64,000 nt of DNA, from positions 7,922,001-7,986,000 of the forward strand of contig NZ_CP088014.1 in assembly GCF_021044685.1 (NCBI RefSeq). The letters run 5' to 3'. Source of the stretch: Bradyrhizobium daqingense. Lineage in GTDB: Bacteria > Pseudomonadota > Alphaproteobacteria > Rhizobiales > Xanthobacteraceae. A program made the translations under genes and the position numbers. Positions 26,197 to 34,833 of the stretch are shown here, piece after piece. The notes under the pieces are model-generated. The model was given only the letters and a program-made list of their open reading frames with translations, had not been told where the DNA came from and searched no databases. The first letter of the stretch is position 1, and each line of letters begins with the position of its first letter.

Positions 26197-26433
26197 GTGA
26201 CAATCAACACTCGAAATCTTCGGCAGATCACAGCCCTGCGGTCGCAAGCGCTTGAGGTGCTTGCAGCCAATCAGGCCCGGGCCGCCGATCAGTCTTTGAG
26301 CCCGGCAGATCGCCAAGTCGCGACGTTTGATGCCGAGGAGGCTCAGGCAGTGTTGGGCATACTCGATAGCGTGAAACTCAACCTGGGCCGAAGGAGGCAG
26401 GCAAGATCGCTGCACGCATACGCGCTCTTCTAG
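26197..26433 (+). CDS. Small hypothetical protein, 78 residues
   Basis: A GTG start at 26197; the helical, Ala/Gln-rich sequence (LRSQALEVLAANQARAADQS) looks coding. No family is recognised. Confidence 0.4.
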   Translation: MTINTRNLRQITALRSQALEVLAANQARAADQSLSPADRQVATFDAEEAQAVLGILDSVKLNLGRRRQARSLHAYALF

Positions 26434-26459
26434 AGGGCGTCTCGTGGGCGCTGGCGTGT

Positions 26460-26780
26460 TTGGTGCCTGATCATGATTCGGTTCCCCGTCAAACCAAAAC
26501 TCAGATACTACAGTGGCGTGAACCGAAAGTTGCAGCGCAAAAAAAGCGGGTTTATAACGCGGTTGCGCATCGCGCCGCCAATCACCTTAATACCCAGATC
26601 GCGAACAATGAGAGCGACACCCAGCAATATATGTTCGCTAACATCGCTTACGATATCGGCGCTTCGACGGATGACGTGCGATCTGCCCTTTCAAACGGCG
26701 GGTACAACGGCGTAACATTCATGGGCATTAGCGCAGAGGAGCGGACAGCACTGGCTCGATACAGACGAGAGGGGAGCTGA
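26460..26780 (+). CDS. Hypothetical protein, about 105 residues
   Basis: Possible TTG (26460) or GTG (26463) start. The C-terminal half (MFANIAYDIGASTDDVRSAL, then GISAEERTALARYR) reads as a genuine folded domain. No family is recognised. It follows the previous small gene on the same strand with a 26-nt gap. Confidence 0.4.
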   Translation: MVPDHDSVPRQTKTQILQWREPKVAAQKKRVYNAVAHRAANHLNTQIANNESDTQQYMFANIAYDIGASTDDVRSALSNGGYNGVTFMGISAEERTALARYRREGS

Positions 26781-26797
26781 AGTGTCGCAGAAGTTTG

Positions 26798-27480
26798 CTA
26801 ACCGGTGATTGTGATTAAATGCTTTTCAATCCGCTGGAATCGCTTCTCGCTTCTCTTCGAACATATGCCATCGCGCATAGACGCATGAACGATGGTCGCG
26901 GCTGTACGCCTGAGGTCATGGGGCGTAAAGGCTACCAGCTCATTGTCTTCCAACAAGCGCCGCACAGCCTGGCTCATACAGTGGCTCGCAAGCACCCCAA
27001 CGCTTTCGAAGCGACTGGCAACGACGGGTCTGTTGCCTTGGTCCTCTCCCTTCTCTGGCTTGCCGATCTCCAAGGCCGCCTCGATCAACTTGACGGCAGT
27101 CGGGAAGAGCGGGACTGTGTGCTCCGCTTTCTTGTTCTTCGTCCGTACAGCGGGAATGATCCAGTGGGGCTTTTCCCCGTGTAGGCCGTGAAGCTCGGAA
27201 CGCATCATGCTCGCGACTTCGCCCCGGCGCTGGGCTGTCAGCAATACGGACTTTCAGCGCCAAGCGCGTTCCATCCGTGATGCCCGCTTCCTCATCGTTG
27301 AGGATCGCAAAGAAGGCTTCAGTTCGTCGAGTGTTAGAACGCGGTCCTTCTCGACTTCCTTGCCACCAACTTTCTTCATGCCGTGCAGGAAATTCTCAGT
27401 CAAATCTCGCGGTCGTTCGCATACCCCGCAAATGGTGCGGATATCCGCTTAAGCAATCCCGATGAGCAAGTGCTACCAAA
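26798..27480 (-). pseudogene. Tyrosine recombinase (phage-type integrase) remnant, frameshifted
   Basis: The C-terminal part from 27244 reads LTAQRRGEVASMMRSEL (first catalytic Arg) and FTPHDLRRTAATIVHA (HxxR box). The final His/Trp and Tyr region is replaced by an unrelated tail. Upstream, GLSKRISAPFAGYANDREI-like and TRLALKVRIADS segments of the same integrase lie in other frames, so at least two frameshifts are present. Confidence 0.65.
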
Positions 27481-27584
27481 TGAGATAGGTTCGACATGTT
27501 GCCGGTTGTGGTACTTTCCGAAGCTCTTGGTCGGATCTAGACCACGCAGCGAGCTGCGATCCTGTTTAGACGGAGAGACGTTGA

Positions 27585-27941
27585 ATGACCGCGAGAAGTC
27601 CCGAATACGAGAAACGCGAACGGAAGACCCATCCAGAGCCCGAACGGGCCGCCCAGGCTTCAGCCTCTGAAGCGGGAGGCACCACGCACGATGTTGGAGA
27701 ATCAGCGAGGGCTGCATCAAGCCATTCATTTGCGTCTCCGGAATGGAAAAAATCCCTCGAAGAGACAACAGACCTGTTCGCTGCGGCGTTGAAGGACGGG
27801 TCAAAGCTGGCTGCTTCCTCTCTGCACGCTCAGGTCAATCTTCTGAAGAATCTTGCCAATTCCAAAACTCCCTCGGACGTGATGAAGTGCCATCTGGATT
27901 TCGCGGAGCAGTTCTGGTCGAAATCGTTCAGCAAAGGCTGA
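27585..27941 (+). CDS. Phasin-like protein
   Basis: A 118-residue protein with a charged, disordered first 45 residues and a helical C-terminal part (SLEETTDLFAAALKDGSKLA, then LDFAEQFWSKSFSKG) resembling phasin-family proteins that coat polyhydroxybutyrate granules. A GGAGAGA ribosome site precedes the ATG. The frame is intact. The family call rests on general resemblance. Confidence 0.5.
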   Translation: MTARSPEYEKRERKTHPEPERAAQASASEAGGTTHDVGESARAASSHSFASPEWKKSLEETTDLFAAALKDGSKLAASSLHAQVNLLKNLANSKTPSDVMKCHLDFAEQFWSKSFSKG

Positions 27942-28781
27942 GAGATAAGATCATTTAGAGCGGGCCGTCATCTGCGGCTAGCTGAGCAATTCGCCAAGCG
28001 TGAAATAGGGTCGATGGCGCTCTATTACCTCCGAGGTGAACGCACCTTTGGCAAGCCTGACAATCACCCCAGTCCAGCTTCGCTACTTGCTCGACTACCC
28101 ATGCGAATGCTCCTCCTCGTGAGGCTCAGTGATTCTGAGATGGAGATGGTCGAGCTCGTGATTGCGTAGTTTTCGAGCCTCAATCGCGCACGGCGTGTTG
28201 GAGAACGGGTGCGCGTCCGAAGGGAGACGATCGATTAAAAGGCCCGCTTGCCTGCTGTTCAATACGCCAGCGAAATTTCTGTGTGCTTAGCAGGTCGGAT
28301 GAATGCCGCCATCGCGTACAGGCCGGGCGTGCAAGAGAATGCGCTGGGCCGTGATGGGCAGCACGTTGTCGGGGCAATTTGGCGGCGCGAGCGTGAGCCT
28401 GCAGTCCGAAGTTCGGCGGGACCAACTGGGACGGACAGTGCCCCCGTCGGCCATCAGTTTTCAGACCAAAGCGAACACCTTGACCCTGTAGCCCGCCACG
28501 AAGCGCCTGCAGAATCTCCGATTCTCGATTCGGCACGACCCTTGCTCGGTCCTGGGCAGCATCACCGAGTCTCCAGATGCGGTAATGTTAGGGGCGGGCT
28601 CGTCGCTTCTAGCGCCTGGTCCGCCCCGCCGGTTTGCTGTGAGGCGAGGTGAGTCAGGATGTTTCAAGTGGTGGCGCTCATCTTCGCTCGCGCTCGTCGC
28701 CGCCGAGTTAGGAACGGAAAGTGCACCCGCAGCTCCGGAGTAGTAGGCGGCGATATCGAGCCGCAAGACCGTGGAACAAAC
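27942..28781. other. Stretch with no recognised gene
   Basis: Frames on both strands between 28014 and 28650 lack motifs and consistent codon use. One 51-codon plus-strand frame at 28014-28169 has an ATG but no family resemblance. Confidence 0.4.
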
Positions 28782-29015
28782 ATGCGCACCGGAACAGTAG
28801 TGTCGTACAGCGTTGAAAAGGGCTGGGGGTTCATTCGGCCTGACTATGGCGACGGCAAGGATTTGTTCGTGCACATATCGGACCTTCGCGGCTGCGCAGG
28901 GGCTGATCTGGTGTCCGGCACGCGCGTGACTTTCGGTATTCGTTTCAATAAACAGCGCTCGAAGTACAGAGCCGTCGAAGTCAGGCTGCGCGCTCCGGGG
29001 CATGGCGACCAGTGA
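28782..29015 (+). CDS. Cold-shock domain protein
   Basis: A 77-residue protein starting MRTGTVVSYSVEKGWGFIRP, with RNP1 (KGWGFI) and RNP2 (LFVHIS) motifs of the CspA-type nucleic-acid-binding fold. The open frame extends upstream, but this ATG gives the normal start of the domain. The second half is more basic than in typical CspA. It probably binds single-stranded RNA or DNA. Confidence 0.75.
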   Translation: MRTGTVVSYSVEKGWGFIRPDYGDGKDLFVHISDLRGCAGADLVSGTRVTFGIRFNKQRSKYRAVEVRLRAPGHGDQ

Positions 29016-29016
29016 A

Positions 29017-29085
29017 TCCGATTGATGGCGACCACCATTTCCGATCGATGACGACCACCTGTTCCGGTCGATGGCGACCAGGGCA
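29017..29085. repeat. Triple tandem repeat, probable IS21-type terminus
   Basis: Three imperfect copies of a 22-23 bp unit (core GATGGCGACCAC or GATGACGACCAC) follow one another. Such multiple terminal repeats are typical of IS21-family ends. No transposase of this type accompanies them. Confidence 0.5.
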
Positions 29086-29335
29086 ACAGGGCTGTGGACG
29101 GGCGTGATGAACGCCGTCCCAGTCGTGCAACATCCCGGATCGCCCCTAGGCTAGTCGATTCTGCTATACGAGGCTGATGGCAGCATCAGCTAAGTTCACC
29201 AAAACCGCACGACAGCTACGAGCGACCCGGATTGGGAACTTGTCGGATTCCGTCCCCGCAGAACCTAGGCCACCAAACCCGCGCCGAATGGCTCGAGGCC
29301 GAGACCTCAATGCTTTGATACTAACTTCTCCAGCC

Positions 29336-31162
29336 TCATTCCACCGTGACCGATTTTGCAAGATTACGCGGCTGATCCACGTCCGCCCCCCTTGCGACCG
29401 CGGTATGGTAAGCCAAGAGCTGGACCGGAATGGCATAGACCAGCGGCGTAAAGCTTGCGACCATTGCCGGCAGCACGATGGTCAGGAGCGTGTCTACCAT
29501 CGCTTCAGACGCACCCTTCGCATCGGTGATCAGGATGATCTTGCCGCCCCGAGCGGCCACCTCTTGCATGTTAGAGACGGTCTTCTCGAAGACCTCGTCG
29601 TAAGGCGCGATCACCACCACAGGCACAGCCTCATCGATCAGTGCGATCGGGCCGTGCTTGAGCTCGCCGGCGGCGTAGCCCTCTGAGTGGATATAGGAAA
29701 TTTCCTTCAACTTGAGCGCGCCCTCCAAGGCCAAGGGGGCCGATGTGCCACGACCGAGATAGAGTACTGTCCTCGCGCCGGCGATATAACGCGCGAGCTT
29801 CTCAATCTGGGGCTCGACCAACAGGGCCGCAGCAATCAATCGCGGCACCTCAATGAGCTCGCGCACGAGCTGCGATTCATCGATTTCAGACAGCTTACCC
29901 CGCTCCTTAGCTGCTCTGACGGCAAGCACCCCCAATACCATCAGCTGGCAGATAAATGCCTTGGTGGAAGCGACGCCGATTTCTGGCCCTGCCAGGGTAG
30001 GCAAAACGGATTCGCTCTCGCGCGCAATCGTCGACGTCGGTACATTAACCACAGATATCGTATGCAAGCCCTTGCCCTTGGCGTATCGCAAGGCAGCTAA
30101 TGTGTCAGCGGTTTCGCCCGATTGCGAGATGACTATTGCGAGATCGCCTCGGCGCAAAGGCGCCTCCCTGTAGCGGAATTCAGAGGCTACATCGACGTCG
30201 CAAGGCAAACGCGCGAGCCTCTCGAACCAGTATTTGGCGATGTGCCCAGCGTAGCTAGCCGTGCCGCACGCAGTAATTGAAATGCGCTGAATGCAATTAA
30301 AGTCGAAGGGCAACGCGAGCGGCAGGGCGACGCGTTTGGCCGCAACATCGAGATAATGCGCCAATGTCTTGCCGGCCACTGTCGGCTGCTCGTGAATTTC
30401 TTTGGCCATGAAGTGGCGGTAATTCGCTTTGTCCACAAGGAGCGCTGATACGCCAGATTTTGATGTTTCCCGCTGGACGATAGAGCCGTCTGCACCATAA
30501 ATCACGCACGTTGCGCGCGTAAGCACGGCCCAGTCGCCGTCTTCAAGGTAGGTGACGGTGTCGGTCAAAGGTGCGAGCGCAATTGCGTCCGAGCCTAGAT
30601 ACACTTCGCCGCGACCATGTCCGATCGCGAGCGGCGAGCCCTTGCAAGCACCGATCAAAAGATCGTCGTTCGCTTTGAAAAGGAATGCCAACGCGAAGGC
30701 ACCACGCAGTCGCGGCAGTGACGCCTGTACCGCATCCTGCGGCGAGTAGCCATTCTTGAGATAGGAATCGACGAGATGCGCCACTACCTCGGTGTCCGTC
30801 TCCGAGTTAAAGCCGGCTCCATTCCGCTCCAACTCGGCTCGCAGCTCGCGGAAATTCTCAATGATCCCGTTATGAACGACCGCGACATTCTCCGTCGCAT
30901 GCGGATGAGCATTGCTTTCGGTCGGCTTTCCATGAGTCGCCCAGCGGGTGTGACCGATGCCAGCATGCCCCGACGGCGGACAATAGCGCAGCTGCTCCTC
31001 AAGGTTCCTCAGCTTACCTTCGGCGCGGCGGCGCTCGATCCGGACTCCTTCGAGAGTTGCGAGGCCCGCGGAATCGTAGCCACGATATTCCAATCGCCTG
31101 AGCGACGCGACCAACTTATCAACGACCGGACCACGGCCCAAAATGCCAACAATTCCACACAT
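29336..31162 (-). CDS. nodM: NodM, glutamine-fructose-6-phosphate aminotransferase
   Basis: A 608-residue glucosamine-6-phosphate synthase. The N-terminal glutaminase begins MCGIVGILG with catalytic Cys2 after Met removal. Two SIS sugar-isomerase domains follow, with ITACGTASYAGHIAKYW and VISQSGETADTLAALRYAKG, and the C-terminus ends DQPRNLAKSVTVE as in GlmS. It makes glucosamine-6-phosphate for the chitin-oligomer backbone of Nod factors. I call it NodM rather than the housekeeping glmS because of its place in the symbiosis region beside noeL-nolK. The frame is intact. Confidence 0.88.
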   Translation of the reverse strand: MCGIVGILGRGPVVDKLVASLRRLEYRGYDSAGLATLEGVRIERRRAEGKLRNLEEQLRYCPPSGHAGIGHTRWATHGKPTESNAHPHATENVAVVHNGIIENFRELRAELERNGAGFNSETDTEVVAHLVDSYLKNGYSPQDAVQASLPRLRGAFALAFLFKANDDLLIGACKGSPLAIGHGRGEVYLGSDAIALAPLTDTVTYLEDGDWAVLTRATCVIYGADGSIVQRETSKSGVSALLVDKANYRHFMAKEIHEQPTVAGKTLAHYLDVAAKRVALPLALPFDFNCIQRISITACGTASYAGHIAKYWFERLARLPCDVDVASEFRYREAPLRRGDLAIVISQSGETADTLAALRYAKGKGLHTISVVNVPTSTIARESESVLPTLAGPEIGVASTKAFICQLMVLGVLAVRAAKERGKLSEIDESQLVRELIEVPRLIAAALLVEPQIEKLARYIAGARTVLYLGRGTSAPLALEGALKLKEISYIHSEGYAAGELKHGPIALIDEAVPVVVIAPYDEVFEKTVSNMQEVAARGGKIILITDAKGASEAMVDTLLTIVLPAMVASFTPLVYAIPVQLLAYHTAVARGADVDQPRNLAKSVTVE

Positions 31163-32494
31163 ATCAATCCATGCAGCCCAGCTTCAAGAAGTCTGACGTT
31201 CCTCCAACAGGAGCACCGTCGCAAACTTCGTTTGCCCAAAGGTAACAGGTTTAGGTTCGGGATTTTCAGCGGGCGCCGTTATCACCGCCGCATTCTCTGG
31301 CCTCATTTAGATCTCCCGGCCATCATCGCTTCGCCCAGCTAGATTCCGCTTTTGGCTGGCCGATCGAAGAAACACTGCGATGCCATCGCCATTGGCGTGA
31401 CTGCCTGAAGCAGAATCAGATGCGCTAGTGCGCCTGCACGGCGCATCCAAGTCCGCCCAAACAGGCTCGCTCGACGGCCTCACTAACTGTCGCCGGCGCA
31501 ACAAGCCGCTGCCAAGATGTATCAAATAGTCTCGCTCCATAGATTGAGGGCATTCGAACAGAACGGAAAGCCAATTATCCTACGGTGAAGCAGGTTATCT
31601 TGCTTGGCTCACTCTCACCGAGGAGCCATTTCAGGACGCAGTTTGTGTTCTCAGAAGAAGCGAGAAGCGATGCCAGCTTGCCGGGCACGGTCAATATGGC
31701 AACAACTGAGTCCTCGCGTCTCACTAATCATTCTCCCGGGCGAGTGACGCTTCGTCTGGGCTTCGCTCCATTTCAGACAGAAAGATGAGATCTGCCCACG
31801 TTCCGCATAGTCCCTGCTCATCTCTTTGCGCAGCTGCTCCCGACTTGCTGGAAACACACTTGCGATGAGGGTTTAAGAGACTTTTCATGATTGGACAGAG
31901 GCAACTTATGCCCGGTCAAGTTAGAGGACTGGCATCAAAGCTCCATTGTACGAACGTAAGATTTCGATATCGAAACGTTACAAAGTCTATACCAACGTTT
32001 GCCTTTCTTTCTCATTCTGTTTTGCATCAGGCCGTCCATTGCCTACCCGCAATTAGCAAAGCGGCGCTGATTATGAGCCGCGAAGGCTGCGTCTTCTAGT
32101 CGGAAGTCTCACCACGTCACTCTTCCGCGCCATGAGGGACCAAACGGAAAACATACCTGCGCGCGTGGAAAGATAAGGACCCCAGAAATATCGCGAGGAG
32201 GCAAAGCGCCCCCGAGCGCGTCTAACAGGGCCTACCATCCATCCCGCCTGCTTGGGATCGTCGCCGTTGCGAGGGTTCGCTCGACTTTCATCTTTGAAGC
32301 TCATGCGCCGGCATCATTCAGTCCACCTAAATCAATGTATATGGTGTGTTTTCCTGAGTCCGGTGTATGACTTGGCTTGCCGAGCGTATCCTTTAATTGC
32401 GATGGAGCGCGCATCCGCATATCGATCTTTTCGAGAAGCGGCTTCGCAATGATTTCTCAGAGTGCAGCTCTTTCCGGTGCAACTAAGGAAGACC
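31163..32494. other. Long intergenic region between nodM and noeL
   Basis: About 1.3 kb that is more AT-rich than its flanks. It holds a nod-box-like site at 31938-31998 and otherwise no supportable gene; the frames present are short and without motifs. Confidence 0.5.
31938..31998 (+). promoter_or_regulatory. Nod-box-like element upstream of noeL
   Basis: It reads CTCCATTGTACGAACG, then a perfect palindrome TTTCGATATCGAAA at 31962-31975, then CAAAGTCTATACCAACG. The CCAT start, the ATCGAAAC core and the TATACCAA end resemble a nod box, but the spacing is longer than the consensus. It points toward noeL about 500 nt downstream. Confidence 0.35.
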
Positions 32495-33580
32495 ATGACG
32501 GTTCGCAACTCAAAGGGGCGTGTCGCTCTCATCACCGGCGTGACCGGTCAGGACGGCGCCTATCTCGCCGAATATTTGCTGTCGCTCGGCTATGTCGTGC
32601 ACGGCATCAAGCGGCGCTCGTCCTCGTTCAACACCGCGCGCGTCGATCACCTCTATCAGGACCCGCATGTCGGCAACGTTCCGTTCCTGATGCACTATGG
32701 CGACATGACGGATTCGACCAATCTGATCCGCCTGGTGCAGCAGATCCGGCCGACCGAGATCTACAATCTCGCAGCTCAAAGCCACGTCGCCGTCAGCTTC
32801 GAGAGCCCGGAATACACCGCCAATGCCGACGCCATCGGCGTGCTGCGCCTGTTGGAAGCGATCCGCATCCTCGGCATGGAGAAGGAGACGCGGTTCTACC
32901 AGGCCTCGACCTCCGAGCTCTACGGCCTGGTGCAGGAGATCCCGCAGAAGGAGACGACGCCGTTCTATCCGCGCTCGCCCTACGGCGTTGCCAAGCTCTA
33001 CGGCTACTGGATCACGGTGAACTACCGCGAAGCCTACGGCATGTTCGCGTCGAACGGCATCCTGTTCAACCATGAGAGCCCGATCCGCGGCGAGACCTTC
33101 GTGACCCGCAAGATCACCCGCGGCGTCGCGCGTATCGAGGTCGGGCTGGAACAGACGCTCTATCTCGGCAATCTCGAAGCCAAGCGCGACTGGGGCCATG
33201 CCAGGGACTATGTCGAGGGCATGCACAAGATCCTGCAGGCCGACAAACCCGACGACTTCGTGCTCGCCACCGGCGAGATGCGCTCGGTGCGCGAGATGGT
33301 CGAGCTGTCCTTTGCCCATGTCGGCCGTCGCATCGCCTGGCGCGGCAAGGGCGTCGAGGAGACCGGCGTCGACGAGACGAGCGGCAAGATTGTGGTGAAG
33401 ATCGATCCGACCTATTTCCGTCCGACCGAGGTCGATCTTCTCGTCGGCGACGCCAGCAAGGCGCGCGAGGTGCTCGGCTGGACGCCGAAGCGCAGCTTTG
33501 CCCAGCTCGTCGAGGAGATGATGACGAGCGATCTGGCGGAGACAAAACGGGATGCGGCCAGTGGCAAACGCACCGTTTGA
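32495..33580 (+). CDS. noeL: NoeL, GDP-mannose 4,6-dehydratase
   Basis: A 361-residue short-chain dehydrogenase/reductase starting MTVRNSKGRVALITG. The NAD(P)-binding motif GVTGQDGAYLAEYLL, the catalytic STSELYG and YGVAKLYGYWI (YxxxK) and the substrate segment NHESPIRGETFVTRK are typical of Gmd. The ATG at 32495 is preceded by AAGGAAG. It converts GDP-mannose to GDP-4-keto-6-deoxymannose, the first step to the GDP-fucose used to fucosylate Nod factors. It overlaps nolK by about 29 nt, so they form an operon. Confidence 0.92.
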   Translation: MTVRNSKGRVALITGVTGQDGAYLAEYLLSLGYVVHGIKRRSSSFNTARVDHLYQDPHVGNVPFLMHYGDMTDSTNLIRLVQQIRPTEIYNLAAQSHVAVSFESPEYTANADAIGVLRLLEAIRILGMEKETRFYQASTSELYGLVQEIPQKETTPFYPRSPYGVAKLYGYWITVNYREAYGMFASNGILFNHESPIRGETFVTRKITRGVARIEVGLEQTLYLGNLEAKRDWGHARDYVEGMHKILQADKPDDFVLATGEMRSVREMVELSFAHVGRRIAWRGKGVEETGVDETSGKIVVKIDPTYFRPTEVDLLVGDASKAREVLGWTPKRSFAQLVEEMMTSDLAETKRDAASGKRTV

Positions 33581-34559
33581 GCTGAGGGGCAAGAGCGTCT
33601 ACGTCGCCGGCCATCGCGGCATGGTCGGAGCCGCGCTGGTGCGCCGGCTGGCACGGGAGGAGGTGCGGCTCGTCACGGTCGACCGGCGCGAGGTCGATCT
33701 CTGCAACCAGGCCGCCGTGTTCGACTGGTTCGCCAGGACGCGGCCGCAAGTGATCTTCCTCGCCGCGGCCAAGGTCGGCGGCATCGTCGCCAACAACACG
33801 CTGCGCGCCGAGTTCATCTACGACAACATCGCGATTGCGGCGAACGTGATCCAGGCCGCGCATCAGAACGGCGCCGAGAAGCTAATGTTTCTGGGCTCGT
33901 CCTGCATCTATCCGAAGCTGGCGCCGCAGCCGCTGCGCGAGGATTCCGTGCTCACCGGTCCGCTGGAGCCGACCAACGAGCCCTATGCGATCGCCAAGAT
34001 CGCCGGCATCAAGATGGCGGAGGCCTATCGCAGCCAGTATGGCAGCGACTTCATCAGCGTGATGCCGACCAATCTGTACGGCCCCGGCGACAATTATCAC
34101 CCCGAGCTGAGCCACGTCGTCGCCGCGCTGATCCGCCGCTTCCACGAGGCGAAGGTTTCGGGAGCGAAGCGCGTCATCGTGTGGGGCACCGGCACGCCCC
34201 GGCGCGAGTTCCTCTATGTCGACGACATGGCGGATGCCTGCGTGCACCTGATGAAGACCTATTCGTCGCCGGAACCGGTCAATATCGGCACCGGCGAGTA
34301 CATCACCATCGCCGATTTAGCACTGATGGTCGCGGCCGCCGTCGGCTTTCGCGGTGAAATCAGCTTGGATACGTCGCGCCCGGACGGAACGCCGCGCAAG
34401 CTGCTGGATGTTAGTCGGCTGTCCAGACTCGGCTGGCGAGCCACCACCTCGCTCACGGAAGGCATTCAGCTGGCATACCGGGTGTTTTGCGCTGAGAGAG
34501 ACGGACGGCTCCAGAGTGATCTGCTCGTTCTCGACAAGGCAGCCTGCATCACCGGCTAG
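33552..34559 (+). CDS. nolK: NolK, GDP-L-fucose synthase
   Basis: A 335-residue SDR enzyme: VYVAGHRGMVGAALVRRL (nucleotide binding), FLGSSCIYPKLAPQPL and EPYAIAKIAGIKMAEAYR (Tyr-x-x-x-Lys), as in GDP-fucose synthase (Fcl/WcaG). It epimerises and reduces the NoeL product to GDP-L-fucose. The start may be ATG 33552 or GTG 33561; both overlap noeL. The C-terminal 25 residues are longer than in Fcl. The frame is intact. Confidence 0.92.
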   Translation: MRPVANAPFELRGKSVYVAGHRGMVGAALVRRLAREEVRLVTVDRREVDLCNQAAVFDWFARTRPQVIFLAAAKVGGIVANNTLRAEFIYDNIAIAANVIQAAHQNGAEKLMFLGSSCIYPKLAPQPLREDSVLTGPLEPTNEPYAIAKIAGIKMAEAYRSQYGSDFISVMPTNLYGPGDNYHPELSHVVAALIRRFHEAKVSGAKRVIVWGTGTPRREFLYVDDMADACVHLMKTYSSPEPVNIGTGEYITIADLALMVAAAVGFRGEISLDTSRPDGTPRKLLDVSRLSRLGWRATTSLTEGIQLAYRVFCAERDGRLQSDLLVLDKAACITG

Positions 34560-34833
34560 ATCATATCGAGCAATGTTCCGAAGGGGCTGAGCCTTGCGAT
34601 GATCTGTCAGCCCTCCTTTTTGATCAAGAGAGCACCGATTCTCCTTTGGTCGAGCTTGGGCGTCAGGTCTCCGTGAATACCCGGCGCCGCTTTAACCTGG
34701 GGCGGCAGCAGCGGATCTCCGACTGTTAACCGCCGAAAAGATGCGCCCAGTTTGGCACCAAGCACGCGAAGTTCTCGATGTGTAAAGAACCGTGAAGTGG
34801 TCCTAAGCTCCTTCGCGCGTCACACTAGCAAAC
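34560..34833. other. Intergenic between nolK and the RND pump
   Basis: The two genes converge here. No clear terminator hairpin or gene was identified. Confidence 0.3.

Noticed and set aside
31887..32099. 70-residue plus-strand frame covering the nod-box-like site
   Set aside because: It has no homologue-like features and overlaps a probable regulatory element; chance ORF.
32510..33592. 360-residue antisense frame over noeL
   Set aside because: noeL is unmistakable on the plus strand; the antisense product has no motif.
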